Assembly (NCBI RefSeq): GCF_963678635.1
Contig: NW_026970653.1
Location: 1-64,000 of the forward strand
Direction: 5' to 3'
Source: Symsagittifera roscoffensis
Taxonomy: Eukaryota > Xenacoelomorpha > Acoela > Convolutidae
Length of the DNA: 64,000 nucleotides
Of this stretch, positions 1-11,943 are shown piece after piece. Each line of letters begins with the position of its first letter. The stretch's first letter is position 1. The notes under the pieces are model-generated. The model was not told the origin of the DNA. It made no database searches and was given only the letters and a program-made list of their open reading frames with translations. A program made the translations under genes and the position numbers.

Positions 1-1411
1 CATTGTTAATAGCCATTCAAAAAAAGATCTTGAAAACTTAAGAGCATGGTGTTTCTCTTTTTTCAAAACTTAATGGTTGAATTTTTTTTGTATTAAAATT
101 AGCAATGAGTTTTCTTTCGATGATAGAATCGGTACTTAGTAAGCAATCTTAGAGTTTTTAATTGAAGATATAAATCCCTTAAATATTATTTAGCTTGCAG
201 AAAATAAAACGATAGCTACTCATAGTACTCAGCTTTAGGTTTGCTTAAATGATACTGCGTAAATGTTCCTGTATAGAATACCTGTATCATTTTAAAGCAC
301 TGAAAGTTTAACGTTCCCTAAATATGTCAGGAAAAATTGTTAAAATTTTTGATGCATTTTTTGAATGACTAATGACATATTATTTTATTATCATTTACAA
401 TTAATAAAAAAGACTTTACTGAACAATTATTAAAAAAAGACTTTACTGAACAATTATTAAAAATGATTAAATTAGTTTAAGTCTTCTTTTTGCAAAAGAA
501 TTATCAAAACAAAAGTAGCTGTTATATTGGAGTATAAATTTGCATGAACAAAAGTTAATTTAGGTTATATCGGTTGAAACTCGTAATTTAAGAGAAAATT
601 TTGTTAGTTGAGCCTCATACCGATTTTAGAATTTCGTAACTACATTGAAGGCGCGGTGTAAGAAAACACTGGTATGGCAGCGCGACTCAAGAAATGATTT
701 TGATTTTTGTTCAATGGCAACGGTCGCCGAATTTTCTAATTTTTGCCGATCACACCGTTTTGTTTTGGTATGCGCCGGTGGTGTTTTTTTTCAATCGCGT
801 CGGTTTTGACTTACCAAATTTGCAAATTCGCGTCTAAAATTTTTTTTCTTAGTTCAGAAATAAACCATTTCTTTTATTTAAAAAAATCTTTTTTTTCAAA
901 ATAATTTTTTGAACAGAGTTTCAAGTTCTGCGAGTCTTGTTTTTTGATAAATTCGATTAAAATGAGTAACGTAACATGTATAACGTTTAAAAATGTGTCA
1001 GTTGTCATTTTTTGCGGATAAAAAAAATCGAATAGGACCTTGAATACACTTGGGTGAAACAAAAAAAAACGGTATAGGTCTCGCGGGGGGGGGATATGTT
1101 TTTTTATTTATTTATTTTGTTTTATATTTTTTGTTATCTTTTATTTTATATTATATGACAAAATTTCAATACACCAAAGAGAAGACGACGTTTCTGGCGA
1201 AAAGAAAACGGTCAATAGTATATCATAACACAATTTAACATGTTACTAAATATTCAATTATTTTATTCAGGTATCATTACGAAAGGTATTCGCAGTTGAC
1301 AAATGGTGGTTGGTTAGGGCTAGGGTTTGATTTCAGAGTTGTTTTTAATCAAAGATCAGGGAGTTTGCTTTATGCTGGATTTTTTAACGCTGTTATTTTA
1401 CAAATGATGCA
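1..1411. other. No recognisable gene
   Basis: AT-rich sequence without a convincing coding frame; the short frames here are low-complexity and I do not support them. The only structure seen is a short direct tandem repeat at 406-458: two copies of a 26-27 base unit containing GACTTTACTGAACAATTATT. A run of G at about 1084-1092 stands out from the AT-rich background. Confidence 0.5.
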
Positions 1412-1698
1412 GGAGTTTCAGTTCTATCGTGTCGGTACAAAGCTATAACTTTGAAGATCTTTTTGGTAAATTGACGATTTTGGCCGATTTTTTTCCTGAC
1501 AATGATTGTGTTTTAGGTACGGGCCTGGACTTCACAGAAGTGGATCAGCGTACAGCAGTGATCATGAAAGCTGTCCATCAACTTGAGTCGTATTGCGAAA
1601 GGTGCAAATCGCTGAAAAAAGCAAATTTTATGGTGCGTTCCACAACTCTTGGCTCAACACAATTCCTGGCTCATGTAACACTAGAGAATACGAATTAG
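1412..1698 (+). CDS. Unidentified open frame, possible exon
   Basis: An open frame of about 95 codons ending at 1698. It has no in-frame ATG at its left edge; the segment just upstream (TTATTTTACAAATGATGCAG) reads like a 3' splice acceptor, so an internal or terminal exon beginning near 1412 is possible. The predicted product has mixed, non-repetitive composition (it contains YCERCKSL and HVTLENTN) and looks more protein-like than neighbouring noise frames. I do not recognise the family and see no partner exon. It could equally be a chance frame or a fragment of an old transposon. Confidence 0.2.
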
Positions 1699-2500
1699 GG
1701 GAACTTCCGCTGTTTGAAAACTAACATCAAGAGCTGGGCCTTCGCCAATGGTTGAGCTCTCGCCAGATATTTGGCAAGTTATCTCAATATAGCGGGTTTG
1801 AAAAGATGAAGAGGAAAAAGACAAGAGAAACCAGATGCAACGTAGGAAAACTCAGCTACAACAGGACGTAGTTCAGGTACAACGAGAAAAGAATCCAAAA
1901 CGACAGAAAGAATAAGTGCAATTCCTGCAAAAAAAACTTATAGCCCAGATAAGTCGACAGCGAAGAGAGCTTGCAGAACTGAAACTTTGACGTCACTACC
2001 AAAACTTTTCCGGATATTTCGAAGAAAACAAAAGAAATGCAACAGGTTCAGCCTATTTTTCAATTTGATTTTCATCGTCTCTTTTTTGATATCGTCTGCG
2101 GTGTTCTGTGGCTTCCTCGTCTGCCATCTTGCTGCAGTAATCCACTTCTTCACTATCTTCTAGCACGCGTATCAGCCTATTCATAGAATTGCGGATCGTG
2201 CCACAAATCTCCTGCATAGTAATTTTTTCTCTGTAGCACGAAAATACACGCTTCTTTTCAACTCCTGGTTCCAGCAAAATTAGAGAAGAACAATCACAGT
2301 TTCCGGCACAATCCCATTTATTTGTAACATTAAAAATGGCAAGCTTCCAAATGTTTCTGAAAGTTTCAGTTTTTAAGGTATTGAGATAGGGACCAGTTTT
2401 AAGTTTATTTAAATGCCATCAATTGTTTTCTTTCTGTCTAGAGACCTGCTCCTTTGACCTTGTGATTTCTAACGTCTGTTCCGATCTGAAATACAACAGC
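1699..2500. other. Unassigned region with a weak minus-strand frame
   Basis: No identifiable gene. A minus-strand frame at 2053-2277 (74 codons, Lys/Glu/Arg-rich) has protein-like composition but matches no family I know. The final stretch up to 2590 should contain the end of the 5' LTR of the neighbouring gypsy fossil, because the sequence just before the gag start ends in CA. I cannot see the LTR start, since no second LTR copy is visible. Confidence 0.25.
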
Positions 2501-5500
2501 GCAGTAAGATTTCGATTTAATGCTTTACAGTTGGACTAAAAAATACAACTTATTTATTATCTTTTCATATTACAAACATTCGACTTTAACATGGCGCAGC
2601 CAGCAGAAAAAAAAAGGAGGGGGGAAAAATCCATTGAACATTGTAGCCTTTTGGGAAGTACGAACACCAGAACCTCCAGTCTATTGGGAAGAGTGGATAG
2701 TCAAGTTTCACTGGGGGATGATCGCAAAGTACGATATTGATCCCGATGACTTCTATTTTGCGGACACTCTAAATGCGGCGGCCGTCGGGGCGTTGCCTGA
2801 AGAAGTAAATGGGAAAAACCGTCTCGATTCAGAAAAGAAGTTAAAGTCTAATCTATATCTATGTATCGGAGACGAGGCGCAAAGAATATTCAAAGCTCGG
2901 AAACCGACGGTTAACATCAAAACTGCACGGTACCCACGGGTTCTAGATGAGATGCAAAACGTGTTTCAAAGAGAGAGGAATGTAACACATGAACGGGGTC
3001 TTTTCTACGGAAGGAAACAGCGTGAGAACGAAACGTTCGAAAAGTTCCATGCGGAACTAAGCGCCCTAGCAGGTAGATGTGATTTTGCAAATGCGGCCGA
3101 AAACGTTCGTGACATTTTCATTATGAACATGCGGGAGTCTGATTGCCAACGAGAACTATCACGATCAACAAAATTACCTGAAGAAGTCTACAGGATCGCA
3201 TTGTCATACGAACGCGGGGAGCGCGCATACAAATCGTATACGGGACGACCAGCTTCAACAGCTCCGGCTATTACAATAAAACAAGAACCGGTGAGTAACA
3301 TAAGGAGGGGACAAGGATTTTTTCGAAGTCGCGGACGCGGGGGACGTGGAGGATACACCCAAGGACCAAGTAGTAGTGGAGGAAGCGGAAATAATCGTAG
3401 GTGTTACAATTGCGACGCACCAAATTTTACCCTGGAGCATATTGCGAGCTGTCCTGCAAGAGGAGCAACATGTAATTCATGCCGAAAATTAGGTCATTTT
3501 GAACGAACATGCCGAGGAGTTAGAAGAGGTACTAACCATTGGAGGGGACGAGGACGAGTCGGACTGGTTAGGGAGGAAAGTGAGCATCACCAAAGTACAC
3601 AAAACGTAACTGACTTGAACGAAGATCCAGTGTCGTGGGTCAATCAGCAGGGGTGCGGGGAAAACGAATCCATGACGTCGGGATCGGACGATTACATGGT
3701 AATGTCAATACACAAGAAGAGGAATGAATCCGAACTAAAGCTCCCTGGGGCCCGCGTGCAAGTTGAAGTAGCAGGGAAGAAAATGTGGTTGTGGATCGAT
3801 AGTGGATCCCCAGTGACCATTTTTAGCATTAACGACCTAAAAGCAACGTTGGGTAAGGCAAATATCCAACTAAAACCGTCACAGGACGAATTCCTGGATT
3901 ATAACAACAATCGAATAAACATACTGGGGAAGATAACAGTGATGATGTCATTAAACGGCTGGGCGGCACCAGCACAAGTGTCGGTTATATCCGGGAACCA
4001 TCAGTCCATCCTGGGGCGGGATCTTATGGGCACCCTGGGTCTCGAGTTAGTGCAACGGAAGAAAGTGATGGGAATCACAGGGGAAGGGATCAGTCAAGAG
4101 GAGGAGAAATATGACGAATTGCATACATACTTCTGTAAGTTGTACCCAAATTTGTTTACTAGGATAGGGAAAATCCGGAATGCAAAAGTAAGAGCCGAAT
4201 TTTTTGACAATTTGAGACCCATACAGCAAAAAGGACGCAGGGTGCCGATTAGTCTGCAAGATAAGGTGGATAAAGAAATCCATCGGCTAATAAATGAAGG
4301 CCATATCGTAAAATTACAAGAATGCTCAGATAAGTATTTCGTCTCTCCCATCGTAATTACAGTAAAAAAAGATGGAAGTATAAAAATAGCACTGGAGTCA
4401 AGAGAGTTAAACAAGCAGGTACATAAAAATAAGTACCAAATGCCAAATATTGACGAATTAATAGACGGAGTAAGCCAGATAATTGCGGAGAAAAAAGCGG
4501 GGAATGTATATTTTACAACATTGGATTTCACATATGCGTATGGACAAGTCGCTTTAGAACAAAAAACGAGCGAACAATGCAATTTCTCGCTTGTTGGGGG
4601 GAAATCCACAGGAACTTATCGTTTTAAAAATGGATTTTACGGGTTGACATCAATGCCGGCGGAATTCCAAAAAGTAATTGATAATTTGCTTAAAGAGTTC
4701 CCTCAAGCTAACGCGTTCATCGATGATATCTTAATTTCTTCAAAAGGAACGAAGATCGAACACATCGCATTGGTCGAGAAGATATTGAAAAAGCTGGATA
4801 TTTCTAATGTTGCTTTAAAGTTGCAGAAATGCGAATTTGCGAAAACAGAGTGCGAGTGGCTCGGATTTCGAATTGGGGAAAGTGGTATTACACCCTTAGT
4901 AAAGAAAACACAAGCAATTGAAGACCTGAAAACCCCCAAATCACGAAAGCAGTTGAAATCACTGATGGGTTCACTCCACAGTTTACACAAATTTTTACCC
5001 AAACTCGCAGAATTAAGTGCACCGTTAAGGCCACTACTAAGCCAAAACAACGATTTTGTTTGGACTAATGTTTGCGAAAATGCATTCCAACATTTAAAAT
5101 CGCTAGTGAAAAACATTGTCGAGTTACGACATTTCGACATTCACCGGGAGACTAGAATTATTTGTGACGCTAGTCACGATGGTTTGGGGGCCGTATTAGA
5201 ACAGTATGGGGCCTCAGGGTGGCATCCCATTTCGTTTGCATCGCGTTACCTAAACCCTGCGGAGAAAAAATACTCCACGAACGAATTAGAATTACTTGCG
5301 GTAGTGTGGGCTACGGAGCATTTTCGAAATTACATATATGGCCGTTATTTCACAGTTATTTCGGACCATAAGGCCCTGCTAACGTTATTGAATTCATCTC
5401 CGAAAGGAAATAAAACGTTTTTCAGCCGACTAACGCGTTGGTACGATCGTTTAGTGCCGTACGATTTTAAAGTTGAACACAGACAGGGGTCTAAAATGGG

Positions 5501-5909
5501 AATGGCAGATTACTTGTCCCGATTTCCATCTGCAGCGGCACCCGAGACCAGTCGTTACGATGAAAGCTTTGTAGTAGCGAAAATAAAAATGATAAATGAA
5601 GCACTAAATCCTAAGGCTCAAATGAAGCCTAGGGGTCAAAACGTGAAATATTTAAAGCCAATACCGGCGGTAGAGGGCGATCAGTCATGCCTTGACATAA
5701 CGACATTTGTAGCATCCAATGAGAATTCAAGAACAAGTGATTATGCAAATACTCACAGTGAGAGTACACGCTCACTAGAGGGCGTGTTTTCATGGAACCG
5801 ACGGTTACCTATTCATAATATCAAACACAATAAATTTAAATTCATCAGAGTTTCGAAAATCTTGAAAATTTTGACCGTAAATAAACAACACCACTCTTGT
5901 GATGGTTAG
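2500..5909 (+). mobile_element. Ty3/gypsy fossil 1: gag, protease, RT, RNase H
   Basis: One long frame (about 1129 codons, 2520-5909) reads as a Gag-Pol of the Ty3/gypsy group. Order by residue: a gag-like region at about 45-250; Arg/Gly-rich linker; a double zinc-knuckle block near 295-330 (CYNCD...C, CNSCRKLGHFERTC); aspartic protease with WIDSGSP near 423 and ILGRDL near 495; RT with TLDFTYAYGQV near 665, YGLTSMPAEF near 700 and the catalytic FIDD near 730; RNase H with ICDASHDGLGAVL near 880 and ISDHKALL near 945. I do not recognise integrase in the tail. An ATGGCGCAGCCAGC at 2591 matches the gag start of the other gypsy fossil at 61689, so both probably belong to one sub-lineage. I see no 3' LTR. 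The element is broken, with few breaks over the part that is present. Relatively young compared with the giant element, judging only by how open the frame is. Confidence 0.9.
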
Positions 5910-6835
5910 GTTACACCGACTGCAATTTCAGCTGTTTTTCAAAATTAATATCATAATATCTGATAAATTGTTGATTTACGATTGCTGATTACGAGTTCAA
6001 TTATTCCCGCACTGAAAAATTGGTTTCGGATCGATTTAAATTGATTCCAAATTGTTTATTTTACGAACCTAAGTGGATTTTAAGTCGATCTTTTTGAAAA
6101 TTTTATATCGACTTAATTGTCTAAAAAACCGATTTAAATCGATTTCAATGGTATTTCCGACTCACTAACACCCATCCAAATTTCACTTGAATCCATAAGA
6201 TTTTCACTTAAACTCATTTTAAATCGATTTAAATCGATCTTTCTTCAAAACTTTGAATCAATTTAATGTCTAAAAAATCGAATAAATCGACTTGGATGGA
6301 TTTTCCAACACACTAAAATCTTTTTTTTGCTGACAAGGCAAAAAAAAACAAATTTAGAAAACTAATTGAAATATTTTATTCTTGATTTTTAAATAAAATC
6401 AACGGGCCAGATGTTTTAGAGTTCAAGAAATAAATAAAAATGTTGATATAAACCAGGTTGATTTTTTTTTTGCCAACTCAGTCAATGTTAGTAGTATAGA
6501 TAAGGACACGTAACAAAGTTTTTCAATTTTTTTCTGTCATTCGAAAAATTGAAGAAAAAAAGTTGAAAAAAATTAATTTAAATCGATTTAAAATTGATTT
6601 AGATCGATTTTATTTCAGGTCAGGTTTAAGATCGATTTAAAATTGACTGAAATCAATCTTTTTAGCATTTAACACCGGGCACTTAGAAAAACTAATCTGA
6701 AAATCTGGGGTGTAAGATATTAACTTGAAGGACTTGAATAACATCGACTTATGAATCCGGTGCCTAAATTATTAGACAAAGAACAGCCTTTCGGATGACA
6801 CAAAAACCTTAAAAGGCGAAAAGACACAGATCGAT
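5910..6835. repeat. AT-rich region with ATCGATTTAAATCGAT-type palindromes
   Basis: Non-coding. Many variants of the self-complementary motif AAATCGATTTAAATCGAT lie in two clusters (about 6025-6320 and 6565-6660) around a plain AT-rich centre. The mirrored layout suggests the arms of a decayed inverted-repeat element, but I could not define clean ends or a target duplication. Confidence 0.4.
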
Positions 6836-6897
6836 TTGGGAAGACAAAAACTGGAAGACTTATGGCAAAAAAATCATAATTTTTGGACAATTCTGCT

Positions 6898-6998
6898 ACT
6901 GGTGAACAAAATTAAGCGCAAATTCAGGATTTTGTTGCCTGTTTTCAATGTCCATTTTGATAAATCTTTACTTCGAAACTCAGTAAAACTTCTACGTA
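6898..6998 (+). repeat. Inverted copy of a LINE A 5' segment
   Basis: The reverse complement of this stretch resembles 11829-11922. Both share the words GACATTGAAAACAG and TTGCGCTTAATTTT in the same order, with small gaps between them. The partner lies between the endonuclease region and the upstream frame of LINE A, so this is probably a fragment of the 5' region of a related LINE in the opposite orientation. A small transposon inserted right beside it at 7005. Confidence 0.5.
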
Positions 6999-7004
6999 GA
7001 CTTA

Positions 7005-7406
7005 GAGCAAATGATCAGAGCTTCCCTCTATGATACTGTCATTAATTGGTCTCAAAGACTTACCAATGTAATCCGGGTCTGAAAATGCAAGTTTTCCTCA
7101 TATGCACTGAGTTTTGCAAAGCGTGCGAAAAAGTGAGAAACGTCCGAGTTAAGTAAATGTTTCACAATGATTGTTTTCATTTTCTCTTTGAGAATGTTTC
7201 ACGTCGCATGAATAAAATTTTTTACTCCGCTTATTCGAGAACTCACTACAATCAAAACTTAGTGCTGATAAGGAAAATGGCATTTTCAGACCCAGATTAC
7301 ATTAGTGCTGATGAGGAAAATGGCATTTTCAGACCCAGATTACATTGGTAAGTCTTTGAGACCAAATATTGACAGTTTCATAGAGGGTAGCTCTGATCAT
7401 TTGCCC
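7005..7406. mobile_element. Small inverted-repeat transposon (MITE), PIF/Harbinger-like
   Basis: The two ends are inverted copies of each other over more than 100 bases: the left end starts GAGCAAATGATCAGAG and the right end finishes with its near-complement CTCTGATCATTTGCCC. It is flanked by TTA on both sides (7002-7004 and 7407-7409). A 3-bp TTA target duplication plus a G/C-rich inverted-repeat tip is the usual signature of PIF/Harbinger elements. The 402-bp length and lack of a transposase make it a non-autonomous copy. One arm carries a 43-bp internal duplication. Confidence 0.7.
7261..7346. repeat. Two tandem 43-bp units inside the MITE arm
   Basis: 7261-7303 and 7304-7346 are near-identical copies beginning AGTGCTGAT(A/G)AGG and ending in CCCAGATTACATT. 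The left arm of the hairpin (about 7055-7110, inverted) has only one copy, so the duplication arose within the right arm. Confidence 0.85.
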
Positions 7407-8268
7407 TTAGTAGTGTTACTAGTAGTAAAATACTTGAATTCACAGTTAAGGACGTACAATAGATACTAGGTGGAATGTATAGATCAAAGATTATAACAAT
7501 ACAGAACAAAATACTAGCAAATTATGATCGGCAATTTAAACAAAAACATTTAATAAAGAAAGTACACGAATTGTTTAGGTTTAAGGAAGTTCGTTTTCGA
7601 ACGTCTCTTGAGAAAATGGGTAGGGTAGATTCAAAGTTTAGGACATTCAGTTTTATAAATTCGTTTGCAGTACGGACAGCTCTGATGAAAAGTTGTCGTC
7701 AGATTTGAATCGTCTTGTAAGTTTAAATGCAAACTGATTTGTACTAGCAGAACGAGTAGAGTTTGTGGACTTGATCAATTCCAATTCAACCGTGATGTCG
7801 ACTTTTTTGTGCCAGATTTTCCATAACAAAATGACATCAGTACGAAAAAGTTCGTAGCAGATAGAAGCATGTTGAGCATCTGTAGGCATTTGTCATAGTC
7901 ATTCAATTTTGACACCCATTTAAGAACGCGTTTTTTAAACCTTTCGAGTCTGCAAAGGCTGTATATTGAAGGTTACCATGCAATGCAGCTAAAAAGTAAC
8001 ACGGATAGAATTAATGATCGATAGAGTAAAAGTTTACCTTGCTGTTTAACTTGAAAAGGCACATTTCTCCGTAGAAAATTAAAAGTTTTGCTGCTTTTGG
8101 CAAGTCTGAGTTCAATATGCGACTTCTAATTAAGTTTGTTGTTGATAATCAGGCCCAAACCTGTAATATCCTCGATAGATTTTAATTAAACGTTATCCAT
8201 TGTAAAAGTGTATTTTGGATAGCCAAAACTCAAAATCTTGGTTTTTGAAGCATGAAACAAAAGACCAT

Positions 8269-8680
8269 TTAACTTTGCCCATTCAGAAACTGTGTCAATA
8301 TCACGTTGAATATTTTCAGGCGATGAACTTGAGTAAGTTTTAGGTCATCGCAAACTAAAAAATAAACACTTTGAACAACTTCATCAGGAAGATCATCAAT
8401 AAATAACAAAAAGAAGATAGGACCCAGAACGCTACCCTGAGGACACCAGAAGTAACATCTACAACGTAGAATAGTTAATCTTTCTAACTTAACGCATTGA
8501 CGTCTGTCATTCAGAAATGATGTAAACAGATTAATGAAATCAAAATCAAAGCCAAGGGTACAGAGTTTTGTTAAGAGTAAATGATGTGGCACTGAATCAA
8601 ATACCTTTTGTATGTCGAAATAGATAGATAAAGATGAAAGGTTGTTATCAAGTATGGCATAAATGAGATCCAAATAAGTT
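8269..8680 (-). pseudogene. LINE A reverse transcriptase, palm segment, copy 1
   Basis: A minus-strand open frame of 134 codons. It contains the RT block with the first catalytic Asp (YFDIQKVFDSVPHHLLL), the GSVLGPIFFLLFIDDLP block and the second catalytic box as CDDLKL in place of the usual FADD. Just upstream on the minus strand (8690-8900), in other frames, lie the NYRSIS and KSRITVSQI parts of the RT, so the domain is interrupted. Downstream (toward 8269) the frame runs into FLNGQS, which leads to the C-terminal part. This is the copy connected to the 3' end of the element. Confidence 0.8.
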
Positions 8681-10560
8681 CTAATCTGCGAAACAGTGAT
8701 TCGAGATTTCCTGAATCCATGTAGCTAAGGTTTAATGATCTTCATAGCTTTAGGATAAATGTAATGAAACAAGATGCGCTCAAAAATAAGCGATAAATTT
8801 GCTAAAACACTGATTGATCGATAGTTTGTGATATCCTTTGATGATCCTGACTTGTAAAAGAGTGTAACATGTGATAGTTTCCATTCAGATGGCCAGAAAC
8901 ATTAAGAAACGATTGAATTAAACCAAATGCATATAGCTGAGGACAAAACATCGGAGCAATGTTTCATGACAAAAGATGATAACGCATCAGATCCCATTGA
9001 GCAGCTATCATCACAAGCTTCTAGACGTCTTTTAACATAAGCGTTTCTTATCAACACATCTTCCAGGTGGAAGATTTCAAAGGAAGGAAACATAACATCA
9101 ATGATAACTTTCATAACATCAGACTGATCCAAAAAACTCGTTAAACAGAGAACTTGAGTGAAGTTTTAATGCATCGCAAACTAAAAAGTAAACACTTTGA
9201 ACAACTTCATCAGGAAAATCATCAATAAATTAAAAAAAGAAGAGAGGACCCAGAATGCTACCCTGAGGGAAACCAAAAGTAACATATACAACGTTTGATA
9301 GGTAATTTTCTAACTTAACGCATTGACGTCTGTCATTAAGATATAATGTACACATATTAATGAAATCAAAATCAAAGCCAACAGTACAGAGATTTGTTAA
9401 GAGTAAGTGATGTGGCACTGAATCAAATGCCTTTTGTATGTCGAAATAGATAGATAAACATGGAAGGTTGTTATCAAGGTTGGCATAAATAAGATCCAAA
9501 TAAGTTGTAATCTGCGAAACAGTACTTCGAGATTTCATGAATCCATATTGCTGTGGTTTAATGAACTTCACAGCTTTAGGATAAATGTAATGAAACAAGA
9601 TGCGCTCAAAAATAAGCGATAACTTTGCTAAAACACTGATTGATCGATAGTTTGTGATATCCTTTGATGATCCTGACTTGTAAAAGAGTGTAACATTGGA
9701 TAGTTTCCATTCAGATGGCCAGAAACATTAAGAAACGATTGAATTAAACAAAATGCATATAGCTGAGGACAAAAAATCGGAGCAATGTTTCATGACAAAA
9801 GATGATAACGCATCAAATCCCTTTGAGCAGCTACCATCACAAGCTTCTAGACGTCTTTTAACAACAGCGTTTGTAATCAAGGCATCTTCCAGGTTTTCAA
9901 AGGAAGGTTTGCAAGATTTCAAAGGAAGGAAACATAAAATCATGATAACTTTCATAACATCAGACTGATCCAAAAAAAACTCGTTAAACAATGAACTTGA
10001 GTGAAGTTTTAAGTCATCGCAAACTAAAAAAAAAACACTTAGAACAACTTCACCAGGAAGATCATCAAAAAATAACAAAAAGAAGAGAGGACCCAGAACG
10101 CTACCCTGAGGGACACCAGAAGTAACATCTACAACGTTGGATAGGTAATTTTCTTAAGTAAACGCATTGACGTCTGTCATTAAGATATGATTTAAACAGA
10201 TTAATGAAATCAAAATCAAAGCCAAGGGTACAGAGTTTTGTTAAGAGTAAATGATGTGGCAATGAATCAAATGCCTTTTGTACGTCGAAATAGATAGATA
10301 AAGATGAAAGGTTGTTATCAAGGTTGGCATAAATAAGATCCAAATAAGTTATTATCTGCGAAACAGTACTTCGAGATTTCATGAATCCACGTTGCTGTGG
10401 TTTAATGATCTCCATAGCTTTAGGATAAATGTAATCAAACAAGATGTAATGTAACAAGCGTTTGTAATCAAGACATCTTCCAGGTGGAAGATTTCAAAGG
10501 AAGGAAACATAACATTAGTGATAACTTTCATAACATCAGGCTGATCCAAAAAAAAACTCG
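8325..10560 (-). repeat. Three tandem copies of a ~0.82-kb LINE A RT segment
   Basis: Copies lie at about 8325-9145, 9146-9989 and 9990-10560 (the last is shorter). Each starts, on the plus strand, with GAACTTGAGT followed by CATCGCAAACTAAAAA and ends with CATCAG(A/G)CTGATCCAAAAAA. Each carries the same palm block LSIYFDIQKAFDSVPHHLLL and the CDD box. The join lies just past the CDD box, so the segment loops back to a point upstream in the RT. This is a local tandem duplication of genomic DNA, not separate LINE insertions, because EN and 3' tail are present only once. Confidence 0.85.
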
Positions 10561-11089
10561 TTAAGCAATTGTGCCTTGGATTCGGGCGTTGTAGCAGTTT
10601 TGTCACCAAATTTCATGACAGAGGGATATCAAGAGGCTTGGCCTAATGATGTAAAAAACTGAAAACAATGGTTTGAGTCTTGAGTATTTCCTATGTAAAT
10701 TATTTTATCAAGGTCAATAGAGTCAGATAGATCAGAATTTATTCTCATTTGTCTTGGAGATTAACTTAAATTCCGATTTTGTTCAAGTTTTCTTTCATTT
10801 TAAGCGCGCATATTTATGAGATGCATTGTGCGAGATGAATAATAATGAGGCATTAGAAAACGTTTTTGACGTTTACGTTTGGAAGAGGATGAAAGACCTG
10901 CGTGTAAAAGATATTACCAGTGAGAAGAAAAGTTAGAAATCGCTGGGTTGCTGAATGAGTTATATAAATTGTTCAAGTTTGCATTAAACATTTGTTTGGA
11001 GAAAGTTGATTTGGAAATAATATCAAAATTATTGACAGACTTGATGGATTATAAAATTTCAATTTCAAAGATAACAGGAAAGTGATCCG

Positions 11090-11740
11090 ACTATCTAGTT
11101 ATTGGGATACTGAATGGAAGAGAATCAACTGCCCCAAAAATTAGATCAGGACAGTTTCCTTTCAAGTGATTTGATGCATTTATGAACTGGTTTAGCCCAA
11201 AGTCACTGACCATATCTAAGAAAGCTCTTTCGAATGTCGTTGTTCCGGTATTTCTTTGCCAATTAATACCAGGTAAATTAAAATCACCCAAAATGAAAAC
11301 ATTAAAATTTGCACCATAGTTCTGAGATGTAGAATACGATTTAAAGAATGACTCTAAGCTGAAAGGCATGCTTTAAGTGTACCAATCGACTCATGATAAC
11401 GAGAATTAGAATCTGGATTATAGATTAAGCGGAAGAAAATCAGACTTGTGTTAGAGGGAACTACACAGGCAACAGAGAATGGAAAATCGGGAATAAAAAG
11501 GTCGCTAATAGTAAGGTTTTTGTAATCCGAAATAATAAGAACGCCGCCGCGTTCAACATAATTACGGTCACATCTTGATACAATTTGGTAGGAGGATCTT
11601 TGACAAATTTCGGAATTCATGATTTCGCTGGATAACCAAGTCTCGGTAAGAAAAGCAATGGAAATGTTAACAGTTAGTAGTTGCATAAGATTTTGTCGTT
11701 TCTCGCGACTGCAAATGGTTTGGCAATTCAGAAGTACGCA
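11090..11740 (-). pseudogene. LINE A endonuclease domain (AP endonuclease type)
   Basis: Minus-strand frames at 11354-11686 and 11091-11369 together cover an exonuclease/endonuclease/phosphatase fold. Visible motifs are NCQTI, AFLTETWLSS, GGVLII and ILGDFNLPGINW, and the terminal histidine motif (DHFPV) follows just beyond 11091 toward 11060. In LINEs of this kind the domain nicks target DNA to prime reverse transcription. The two frames overlap in different phases, so there is at least one frameshift, and the gene is not functional. It sits upstream of the RT as expected for CR1/jockey-type elements. Confidence 0.8.
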
Positions 11741-11943
11741 ATTTATATTTTCTAGTCAAGCATTTGTTTCTAAGTTAACAATTTGACCAAGTCAAGTTTG
11801 ATTCTAAGTTTGACAGTCTATGTAAAACTTTTACTGAATTACGATGAAAATTTTCATCAAAACGGACATTGAAAACAGACAATTTAGAAAGTAAAATCCT
11901 GAACTTGCGCTTAATTTTGGGAAAACTTTGAGAAAAACTGACT

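Noticed and set aside
4094-5140. Long minus-strand frames opposite gypsy fossil 1
   Set aside because: Shadows of the RT and RNase H coding strand; their composition is that of an antisense reading.
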